The notes under the pieces are model-generated. The model saw only the letters and a program-made list of their open reading frames with translations. It was not told the origin of the DNA and ran no database searches. Below, piece after piece: positions 14,407-20,549 of a stretch of 20,549 nt of DNA. Both the position numbers and the translations under genes were made by a program. Position 1 is the stretch's first letter. Every line of letters starts with the position of its first letter. Source of the DNA: Desulfobulbaceae bacterium UBA2273 (lineage in GTDB: Bacteria; Desulfobacterota; Desulfobulbia; Desulfobulbales; Desulfurivibrionaceae); NCBI GenBank assembly GCA_002347095.1, contig DDWZ01000007.1, positions 1 to 20,549 of the forward strand, read 5' to 3'.

Positions 14407-14442
14407 TTGCCTCGTGCAGTCGGCAGTTACCGCCCTGCCGAC
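14407..14442. other. Paired hairpins downstream of the NapH-like gene
   Basis: A perfect 10-bp hairpin (CAGTCGGCAG 14418-14427 with CTGCCGACTG, starting near 14435) is followed on the minus strand by a 7-bp hairpin ACGAGGC/GCCTCGT around 14400-14417. No T-run follows in the leftward direction, so a classical intrinsic terminator is not claimed. The larger hairpin's second arm lies within the direct repeat; the copy at 13683 lacks the first arm. Confidence 0.5.
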
Positions 14443-14475
14443 TGTTCGCCGCAGTCTCTTACGGATGCCCCATCT
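14426..14475. repeat. Direct repeat, resident copy at the 3' end of the membrane ferredoxin gene
   Basis: Partner of 13683-13730. It includes the last codons (about five) of the gene at 14459-15478, its TAA and 33 nt beyond. The 2-nt AT present here and missing in the other copy lies inside the coding end. Confidence 0.9.
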
Positions 14476-15478
14476 GGTCTGCCAACGGGTAGTAGCTCTT
14501 AAAAATTTCCAGAGGGATTGCCGAGTGCCAATGGCCGGTTATGTTGGCCACCGCCCAAACGATGAAAAAGAGAGCAAGAACCCCCAGCGGCAGGAGCCAC
14601 GCCGGCAGTTTTCCGCCACCGTAGGTTGAAACCTGCAGGCAGTCGCTGACCGGGCAGGTAGCCACGCATTCCAGGCAACCCAGGCATTCGGGATTGGTCA
14701 CGACGGTATGCTCGGCCACCCGGATTGAGCCGGGGCAGACCTTCTCGCACCTCTTGCAGTTGATGCAGCTTTGCTCGTCCCGGCTGACCCGCAGCGGCCC
14801 AAACCAGGCGAGAATACCCATGAGCGCCCCATAAGGGCAGAGATAGCGGCACCAGAAATTGCGCAGAAAAAAAGAGGCTCCGACCAGGATACTCAGCACC
14901 CAGATGGTCGTTGTGGTCGGGGCAATGAAAAAGAGCAGCATCCGGGCATCCACCACCAGGTTGTACGGGGTGCTGGAGAAAGCCTCGATGGCGGCCAGGT
15001 CCATCTTCGCCAGGATAAGCCAGGAGAAGAAGGCCAGCAGGAGGTATTTGAGGCTGAGCAGGGGATAGTCGAGCCAGTCCGGCGGAGTCAAAAGTATTTT
15101 CAACCGCCGGGCAACCCGTTCGACCACATGGGAGACAAAGCCCACGGGACAGATCCAGCCGCAGAAGCCCTTTCTAAAAAAAATGGCGATCAGCAGGGCG
15201 GCGATGAAGAGCGTCAAGGCGGCGGGGTGGATGCGGTCATAGACTCCGGTAAGCAGGAAGCGCTTGAGACTGACCAGGCCGCTGATGGGCAGAAAGCCCT
15301 CGACCGCGGGCGGACGCGCCACAAAAGTCGCTGAATTGCCGAGAGCCCATTGGTAGAACTGATAAAAACGGTACCCAGCGTAGAGACAGGTCAGCAAAAA
15401 AGCGGATTGCACCAGCAGCCGCAGGGTGTGAAAATCAATACGGAACCGGTCCGCCGGTTCTTTCTGCCTGGAACGCAT
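14459..15478 (-). CDS. NapH/NosR-like membrane 4Fe-4S protein
   Basis: A 339-residue protein. Hydrophobic helices lie at about 20-40, 84-101, 140-157, 181-205 and 293-312. Two membrane-side CxxxCP motifs (C106/C110 'CGWICPVG' and C210/C214 'CRYLCPYG') are the hallmark of the NapH/NosR/RdxA (CcoG-like) polyferredoxin group. Two ferredoxin motifs follow: C238, C241, C244, C248 and C265, C268, C271, C275. Such proteins move electrons between the quinone pool or membrane and a periplasmic or cytoplasmic partner. No nitrate or nitrous oxide reductase genes are adjacent, so the partner is unknown. The start is ATG 15478, with AAGGAG at the ideal distance; the ATG six bases upstream overlaps that ribosome site. 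Confidence 0.9.
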   Translation of the reverse strand: MRSRQKEPADRFRIDFHTLRLLVQSAFLLTCLYAGYRFYQFYQWALGNSATFVARPPAVEGFLPISGLVSLKRFLLTGVYDRIHPAALTLFIAALLIAIFFRKGFCGWICPVGFVSHVVERVARRLKILLTPPDWLDYPLLSLKYLLLAFFSWLILAKMDLAAIEAFSSTPYNLVVDARMLLFFIAPTTTTIWVLSILVGASFFLRNFWCRYLCPYGALMGILAWFGPLRVSRDEQSCINCKRCEKVCPGSIRVAEHTVVTNPECLGCLECVATCPVSDCLQVSTYGGGKLPAWLLPLGVLALFFIVWAVANITGHWHSAIPLEIFKSYYPLADQMGHP

Positions 15479-15588
15479 TGCCATCTCCTTGGGAAGAACT
15501 GGGGAACTTTTGCTTCCTTGACCAAACACCTTTCAACATCCTATCAATCGGCACGCATTCAGCCGGAGGCGACGGCGGCTGCATCGGC

Positions 15589-16110
15589 TCAGGCAGCCAA
15601 CCCCTTGATGATGGCCCGCAGGAAGGCGGGCAGGTCGTCGGGGGTGCGGCTGGTGATAAGATTGCCGTCCACCACCACCTCCTGGTCCAGGTATGTGGCG
15701 CCGGCATGCACCAGATCAGCCTTGATGGCAAAGAAGCCGGTGACGCTCCTGCCGTTCAGCACCTCGGCCGAGGCCAGCATCCAGCCGGCATGGCAGATGG
15801 CGGCGACAACCTTGCCGGCTTCCGCCATATCCTTGACCAGCTTGACCATGGCCGGATGGCGGCGCATATGGTCCGGGGCGTAGCCGCCGGGGATGACCAG
15901 ACCGTCGAAATCATCGGCCCGCACCTCCTTGATGCCCGCATCGGCGGTGGCCTTGATGCCAGCGGCGCCGCTATAGCTCATGCCGCCCTCCGGGCCGACC
16001 ACCGTCACCTGGGCGCCGGCCTCCTTGAGGCGATAGTAGGGGTACCAGAATTCGCGGTCGTTATAGGTCTCCTCCACCAGCAGTATTACCTTCTTGCCCT
16101 TTAGCTCCAT
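15589..16110 (-). CDS. DJ-1/PfpI family protein
   Basis: A 173-residue protein of the usual PfpI/YhbO length. It begins with 'KGKKVILLVEETYNDREFWYPYYRLKEAG' and has the nucleophile-elbow cysteine in 'VAAICHAGWMLASA', preceded by 'DDFDGLVIPGGYAPDHMRRHP'. The Glu that polarises the Cys in this family is likely the one in 'EETYND'. Members are reported as protein/nucleotide deglycases, glyoxalases or proteases and respond to carbonyl or oxidative stress; the exact activity is unsettled. Start ATG 16110 with AAAGGAGGAAGG upstream, a very strong ribosome site. Probably monocistronic: 110 nt separate it from the NapH-like gene and a decayed repeat lies upstream. Confidence 0.92.
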   Translation of the reverse strand: MELKGKKVILLVEETYNDREFWYPYYRLKEAGAQVTVVGPEGGMSYSGAAGIKATADAGIKEVRADDFDGLVIPGGYAPDHMRRHPAMVKLVKDMAEAGKVVAAICHAGWMLASAEVLNGRSVTGFFAIKADLVHAGATYLDQEVVVDGNLITSRTPDDLPAFLRAIIKGLAA

Positions 16111-16212
16111 GCCCTTCCTCCTTTTGTTATGGGTCGTGCGGAATGCTCATGTGTATCACAAGGGAGATTCGTCGCAAAAATCAATTGCCGCCCCCCCCTC
16201 AGTATTTCGAGC

Positions 16213-16251
16213 CCTCCCCTTGACCCGGCGCTGAAAATAGTCAGCAGCCTC
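16213..16251. repeat. Detached direct-repeat copy of the 3' end of the ABC exporter gene
   Basis: This segment matches 18701-18739 at 35 of 39 positions, including a 30-nt block (16222-16251 versus 18710-18739) with one mismatch. Read on the minus strand it encodes the exporter's C-terminal 'RLLTIFSAGS' and then diverges to a different tail. It lies downstream of the HD-GYP gene's stop, so the two copies bracket that gene. Confidence 0.88.
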
Positions 16252-16284
16252 ACACAACAACGTTGCGGCGATGAATCAGCGATA

Positions 16285-18504
16285 CTATCCCGACTGGGGC
16301 TCATCGCCCATTGGCTGGCGGGGCTCAAGGGCCAGGACTTCCAACTTGTCCAGCTTCTCGATGGCATACCCTTTCCCAACCAAGAGATCAACATGGTGGC
16401 ACTCGACCTCGATTTCGGTGGCGTCGATGCTTTGAAAGGCGTTGAATGCCTTGCCATCAACATCCCGATGTTCTTTGAAGATAAGGGCGAAGTCGTTTCC
16501 GTAAACCCTGAAAACAAGGGCTTCAGGGAAACCGGCCTGCAGCTCGGCGGCAAACTCCTTGAAAAGCAGATTCCCCTTGTCCCAACCGTGCCGCTTGTTG
16601 TACTCCGGCACATTCAGGAGGTGGAGCATGTGCAGACATCTATATTGGTTCATATCCAGATTGTTCAGGATGATCTTCAGGTAATCCTCGTTGTAGAGCC
16701 CAGTCAGCTTGTCGTTAAAAAAGAAGGAAAACCTCTTTTTCTCAAGATCGGTCACCGGAAGCTGGTTGATGGCCGTGGCGATTGTGATCTCGGGCAGCAC
16801 CTTGATCGCCGCCCCTACAACATCGGGATCAAACTGAGTGCCGCTGAAGGATTCAAGCTCGGCCAGACTTTCGGGGATCTGTTTTCTCGCCTTGTAGACA
16901 CGGTTGGTGGTCATGGCATCAAAGGCATCGCCAACCGCCATGATGCGGGAGAGCAGGGGGATGGCGTCTCCGCGCAGGCCATCGGGATAGCCTGCGCCAT
17001 CGTGGCGTTCGTGGTGATGGAGGATGATCACGGCCAAATCCTTGTACATCTCGATATTCGACAGCATCTCATAACCGGCACAGGGATGAAGCTTGATCAG
17101 GTCATAATCCAGACTGGTGAGCTTGCCGGGCTTGAGCAGAACGGAATCCGGCGTGGCAATCTTCCCGATGTCATGCAGGATGGCGGCCTTATAGAGTTTC
17201 CTTATCTGTTCGTTGGCAAGGCCCATTTCCTTGGCAATCAATTCGCAATAATGGGCAACGCGTTCGGTGTGGCCGGCCGTGTAGGTATCCCTTTGCTCGA
17301 TCATGGCGACAAAAGAGAAGATCGTCTCTTCATAATTGGCCGTGCGTTCGGCGGTGAGACTTGCCACCGCCTCCCTTTGCCTGAATGATGCAATGGCAAA
17401 ACCGATGTCGCCGGCAAGTTCGTCCAGCATCTCCTTTTCTTCCGGCTCAAAGCCTTGCTTGCGCCAGGTGTAGATGGAGAGAACCCCCAGTGGTTGCGCA
17501 GCCTGATGGGCACGCAGGGGAAGACTGATAACCGACTGAAACCCTTTCACCACTTCCGGATCGCGCCACAGGGCCGGGTCCGGCGTTTTTAGGCCGTCCG
17601 ACCGAACCACTGCACGATTGTCCCGGAGGCATTGGGCATAGGTGCTCTGGTAAAAGAAACCACCGGCATCATGCACCGCATAGGGAGGGTCAACAAGAGG
17701 GTGGCCGCCCGGATCGGAGGTGTGGACTGTTTGGATATCATCACCGTCCAGCAGGCCGATCCAGCAAAAGCCATAATGACCGTGCTGCACGAATCTGGCG
17801 CAGGAGCTTTTCAACAGGCTGACAATATCCGGCGTGGTGATCAGCAGCTTGTTGATATGGGCAACCGTATCCAGGATTTCCCGGAGATACCGCTCCTGAT
17901 CCAAAAGGGATTCGATTTTCTCCGTCCGTTCGGCCACCCTGATCTCCAGGGTTTGGTTGAAATGCTCCACTTTCTCCTTGTCGCGCTTCACCTTCTCTGT
18001 CAGGAGCCCCACCGGCACGGTGATAAAAAAGAAAAACCCGATCCTCATGGCAAGACTGGTCCACTCGATGTCCGCCAGCATGGGCAGAATGCTGACAACG
18101 TAGCACAGAGCGGAAAAACCCGCGACCAGCACGCCGAAGCCAAGACCGAAGTAGATGGTGTGCAGACAGATGAGCAGGTAATAGCCAAGGAAGAAGCTGC
18201 TTTCAAAGCTTGCTTCCGCATGGACCAGGATTGACAGGAAGGCCATGTCAAGAAAAAGGGACGACAGATAGACCTTCCGCAACAGCTCCGGCCTGAAAAA
18301 AATAACCAGATAGCACAGAACGCTGTAGAGAAAAAAGCAGATGAGGGCGTTGGCCAGAATGGCCTCTTGCCTTGGAGAAATCGGAACCACCAAGAGCCAG
18401 GTAATGCCGCCGGCAAGACTAAAAACCCGTAACAGCAGGAAAGTGAGGTCAACCTCGCTGGTGGCGTTGGCAACCTTTTTCCATTGTTCCCGCAAAATAA
18501 GCAT
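16285..18504 (-). CDS. Membrane GAF/HD-GYP protein with degenerate C-terminal GGDEF
   Basis: About 739 residues. Around six membrane helices fill residues 25-170, followed by a coiled-coil linker (about 172-205) and a GAF-like domain (about 210-375). An HD-GYP domain follows (about 390-560), with H in 'GHTERVAHY', 'HDIGKI' and 'HHHERHDGAGYPDGLRG' all intact, so c-di-GMP phosphodiesterase activity is expected. The C-terminus (about 595-730) looks like a GGDEF fold ('DKLTGLYNEDYL'), but the signature is YGNDF, so it should be catalytically dead. Start uncertain: ATG 18504 has a weak GGA site; GTG 18519 (744 residues) lacks one. The gene is bracketed by 39-bp direct repeats, hinting at separate acquisition. 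Confidence 0.9.
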   Translation of the reverse strand: MLILREQWKKVANATSEVDLTFLLLRVFSLAGGITWLLVVPISPRQEAILANALICFFLYSVLCYLVIFFRPELLRKVYLSSLFLDMAFLSILVHAEASFESSFFLGYYLLICLHTIYFGLGFGVLVAGFSALCYVVSILPMLADIEWTSLAMRIGFFFFITVPVGLLTEKVKRDKEKVEHFNQTLEIRVAERTEKIESLLDQERYLREILDTVAHINKLLITTPDIVSLLKSSCARFVQHGHYGFCWIGLLDGDDIQTVHTSDPGGHPLVDPPYAVHDAGGFFYQSTYAQCLRDNRAVVRSDGLKTPDPALWRDPEVVKGFQSVISLPLRAHQAAQPLGVLSIYTWRKQGFEPEEKEMLDELAGDIGFAIASFRQREAVASLTAERTANYEETIFSFVAMIEQRDTYTAGHTERVAHYCELIAKEMGLANEQIRKLYKAAILHDIGKIATPDSVLLKPGKLTSLDYDLIKLHPCAGYEMLSNIEMYKDLAVIILHHHERHDGAGYPDGLRGDAIPLLSRIMAVGDAFDAMTTNRVYKARKQIPESLAELESFSGTQFDPDVVGAAIKVLPEITIATAINQLPVTDLEKKRFSFFFNDKLTGLYNEDYLKIILNNLDMNQYRCLHMLHLLNVPEYNKRHGWDKGNLLFKEFAAELQAGFPEALVFRVYGNDFALIFKEHRDVDGKAFNAFQSIDATEIEVECHHVDLLVGKGYAIEKLDKLEVLALEPRQPMGDEPQSG

Positions 18505-18687
18505 GATTGATTCCGACACTCATGAAATGACGGACCGATTAAGAAGCAGCGTCGGCAAGGCAAGACGCCTTGCCATGGATGGCAAAACACCTCCGCCATC
18601 CCGAGCAAAGGATACTTCCTTGCGCCTGAAGGCGTCAACTATTATGCACCGGTTGCCGATGGAGCTCGTCAGGGATAAAGCGTATTC

Positions 18688-20499
18688 CTATTGCGATGAT
18701 CCTGCCCCAGACCCGGCGCTGAAAATGGTCAGCAGCCTCCGGTACGCCCCATTGGCCGCCGCCAGTTCCGCGTGGCTCCCCTGCTCGATGATCCTGCCCT
18801 CGGCCATGACCAGGATATGATCCGCCCTGCGGATCGTGGAAAGCCGGTGGGCGATAACGATGTTGGTCCGCCCGGCAAAGGTCGCGCCAATGGCCTGCTC
18901 GGTGAGCATCTCGCTTTCCGGGTCCACGCTGGCCGTAGCCTCGTCCAGCACCAGGATGCGCGGTTCTCGGACGAGCACCCGGGCAAAGGCCAGCAATTGC
19001 CGCTGCCCGGCGGAAAGATCCATGCCGCCCTCGCCCACCCTGGTGGCAAGCCCCTCGGGCAACTGATGGACAAAACGGGCCAGTTGCGACTTTTCCAGGA
19101 TCCGCCACAGGGCTTCGTCTGTTTTTTCTCCATCGAGCAGGATATTCTCCCGTATGGTGGAGGGCAGGAGAAACACATCCTGCATGACCAGCCCCACCTG
19201 GCTCCGCAGCCAGTTCGGGTCCAAAGCGCGCAGATCGACGCCGTCCAGGAGAATCGCTCCTGCATCCGGGTCGTAGAACCGCTCCAGCAGATTGATGATC
19301 GTGGTCTTGCCGCTGCCGGTGGCGCCGACGATGGCCAGGGTCTGACCGGAGGGAATCCTCAAGGAGAAATTTTCCAGCACCGGATGCTCTGGCGCGTAGC
19401 CGAAGCGCACCTCCTTAAACTCGATCTCGCCCTTGCCGGAAGCTGGCCTTAAGGGAGAGGCGGCCAAAGGCAGGGTCTCCTTGGAGTCGAGCAACTGAAA
19501 AATGCGCTCCGCCGAAGCCAGGGCCGACTGGACAATGGAATATTTCTGCGACAGCTCGCGCATGGGCTGAAAAAAGAGGCGCATGTAGGAGAGAAACGCC
19601 ACCAGCATCCCGATGGTCATCTTCCCGGCCATGACCTGGCTGCCGCCGTACCAGAGGATGGTGCCGATGGTCAGCGCGCTCATCAGCTCGATGAGCGGCA
19701 TGAACACGGCAAACACCTTGATCTGATAGAGGGCCTTGGCAAAAAATGTTTGGTTGAGCTGGGAAAATTGCGCCTGGCTGGACTCCTCGCGGCGGAAAAG
19801 CTGGATCAGCGAGACGCCGGAGAGCGATTCCTGCAAGAATGAGTTGATCTGGGCAAGATGGGTGCGGATCTGCCGAAAGGCATCGCGGGCCAACCGGCTG
19901 AACCAGAGGGTGTTGCCCACCATCAGCGGCAGGAGCAGGCAGATACCCAAGGCCAGCCGCCAGTTCATCCAAAACAAAATCCCCAGAATGCCGAGGAGTT
20001 TGACCCCGTCGTTGAACAGGGTGACGATCACCGAGGTGAACATCTCGTGCATGTTCTGGACATCGTTGGTCAGCCGGGTTACCAAACGGCCTGCGGGGTT
20101 GCGGTGAAAAAACTTCAGATCGAGATGCAGGAGATGGACAAACATCATCTGCCGCATCCGGTGCATGATCCTCTGCCCGGTCCACTCCAGAATCAGCACC
20201 TGGACAAAGTTGCCGAAAAACTCGAAGGCCATGAGGCCGCAGAAGAGAAGAGCAAGGTGCTTGAGCCCCGCAAGGCGGAACTCTGTAGCAGCGGTGGTGT
20301 TGAGGATGAAATCGTCCACAGCCAGCCGGATCAAATAGGGCAGGGCCAGGCCGCAACCCACCACGGCAAAGGAAAGGAGCACGGCCAGCAGAGCCCCGAG
20401 CCAGTAAGGCCTGCCCAAAAAAACAATCCGCCGCCACAGGCTGAGATCGCCGAACTTGCCCAGTTGGTCTTCTTCGAAATATCCGTAATTATCGTGCAA
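18688..20499 (-). CDS. ABC exporter, fused permease-ATPase (MsbA/MdlB-like half-transporter)
   Basis: A 603-residue protein. A six-helix exporter transmembrane domain (about 25-320) is followed by an ATPase domain with Walker A 'GATGSGKTT' (about 390), Q-loop 'VMQDVFLLPSTIREN', signature 'LSAGQRQ' (about 495), Walker B with catalytic Glu 'ILVLDEATASVD' (about 520) and H-loop 'IAHRLSTIRRAD'. It acts as a dimer; the N-terminal 'EEDQLGKFGDLSLWRRIV' resembles the second subunit of heterodimeric pairs, so a partner may lie upstream outside the window. The start is TTG 20499: AGAAGG lies about 7 nt upstream and no ATG or GTG fits before the first helix. The substrate is unknown (lipid, drug or peptide). 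The last codons contain the direct repeat copied at 16213-16251. Confidence 0.93.
   Translation of the reverse strand: MHDNYGYFEEDQLGKFGDLSLWRRIVFLGRPYWLGALLAVLLSFAVVGCGLALPYLIRLAVDDFILNTTAATEFRLAGLKHLALLFCGLMAFEFFGNFVQVLILEWTGQRIMHRMRQMMFVHLLHLDLKFFHRNPAGRLVTRLTNDVQNMHEMFTSVIVTLFNDGVKLLGILGILFWMNWRLALGICLLLPLMVGNTLWFSRLARDAFRQIRTHLAQINSFLQESLSGVSLIQLFRREESSQAQFSQLNQTFFAKALYQIKVFAVFMPLIELMSALTIGTILWYGGSQVMAGKMTIGMLVAFLSYMRLFFQPMRELSQKYSIVQSALASAERIFQLLDSKETLPLAASPLRPASGKGEIEFKEVRFGYAPEHPVLENFSLRIPSGQTLAIVGATGSGKTTIINLLERFYDPDAGAILLDGVDLRALDPNWLRSQVGLVMQDVFLLPSTIRENILLDGEKTDEALWRILEKSQLARFVHQLPEGLATRVGEGGMDLSAGQRQLLAFARVLVREPRILVLDEATASVDPESEMLTEQAIGATFAGRTNIVIAHRLSTIRRADHILVMAEGRIIEQGSHAELAAANGAYRRLLTIFSAGSGAGSSQ
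18701..18739. repeat. Direct repeat, resident copy inside the ABC exporter 3' end
   Basis: Partner of 16213-16251 (35 of 39 identical). It lies inside the last 17 codons of the exporter gene, ending 10 nt before the TAG (18690-18688). Confidence 0.88.
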
Positions 20500-20548
20500 T
20501 GTTGACCTTCTTGCAAAAATCCAACAAGTTCCCTTGTATGTCCGTTTC
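20489..20548 (-). CDS. Possible 3' end of an upstream gene (partial)
   Basis: On the minus strand an open frame enters from the window edge and reads ETDIQGNLLDFCKKVNIAR before a TAA at 20491-20489. It overlaps the exporter's TTG start by 11 nt. Such an overlap is common in operons and would explain the weak TTG start by translational coupling. With only 19 codons visible the frame cannot be proven, and the product cannot be named. Confidence 0.3.
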   Translation of the reverse strand, partial: ETDIQGNLLDFCKKVNIAR

Positions 20549-20549
20549 C

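Noticed and set aside
13683..14475. Integron attC sites flanking the toxin-antitoxin module
   Set aside because: The repeats lack the RYYYAAC/GTTRRRY core boxes, there is no integrase, and the cassette orientation and long identity suit a duplicated gene end better.
18520..18576. 18-codon leader ORF (MARRLALPTLLLNRSVIS) whose TGA abuts the GTG of the HD-GYP gene, with a GCAAGGC/GCCTTGC hairpin inside it
   Set aside because: The GGAGGTG is too far from its ATG, the codons are unremarkable, and the hairpin alone does not show attenuation.

Overview
The window (about 20.5 kb, GC-rich, most genes on the minus strand) looks like a chromosomal stretch from a Desulfobacterota/Deltaproteobacteria-type anaerobe. 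That reading is an inference. It rests on a GEMM-I cyclic-di-GMP riboswitch, a radical SAM/SPASM maturase resembling the SbtM (selenobiotic) family, Fe-S-rich redox proteins, ferredoxin-fused nitroreductase and abundant GGDEF/HD-GYP signalling. No rRNA, tRNA, phage structural gene, integrase or CRISPR array was seen.

Layout. 1-1681 (minus): the N-terminal part of a membrane sensor cut by the window edge, preceded in the same operon by a lipoprotein solute-binding protein. 1934-4348 (minus): an endonuclease/exonuclease/phosphatase protein and the radical SAM/SPASM maturase. 4448-4836 (plus): a promoter, a c-di-GMP-I riboswitch with its own terminator, about 170 nt of structured DNA without a convincing gene, and a very strong second terminator. 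No plus-strand gene follows until 9792, so the riboswitch appears to control (or to be) a non-coding RNA. 4839-6427 (minus): a DEDDy exonuclease and a SagB-type oxidoreductase in one operon. 6597-9577 (minus): an alpha/beta hydrolase followed by a membrane GAF-GAF-GGDEF diguanylate cyclase. 9792-10789 (plus): a ferredoxin-nitroreductase fusion and a 56-residue protein. 10801-10933: two REP-like palindromes. 10948-11445 (minus): YchJ. 11556-12734 (plus): an FAD/NAD(P) oxidoreductase. 12752-13386 (plus): a HigBA toxin-antitoxin module with a well-formed promoter and operator. 13478-13684: a MITE-like element with 36-bp perfect inverted repeats. 13771-14312 (minus): a second toxin-antitoxin module. 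14459-16110 (minus): a NapH-like membrane ferredoxin and a DJ-1/PfpI protein. 16285-18504 (minus): a membrane GAF/HD-GYP protein with a degenerate GGDEF tail. 18688-20499 (minus): an ABC exporter.

Two themes stand out. First, c-di-GMP: a synthase with an intact active site and I-site, a candidate degrading enzyme (HD-GYP) and a receptor riboswitch lie within 14 kb. Second, cassette-like gain at gene 3' ends: the second toxin-antitoxin module and the HD-GYP gene are each flanked by direct repeats of about 40-50 bp. In both cases one copy is the 3' end of the upstream resident gene and the other is a detached partial copy on the far side. The repeats are directly visible; the insertion mechanism is inference.
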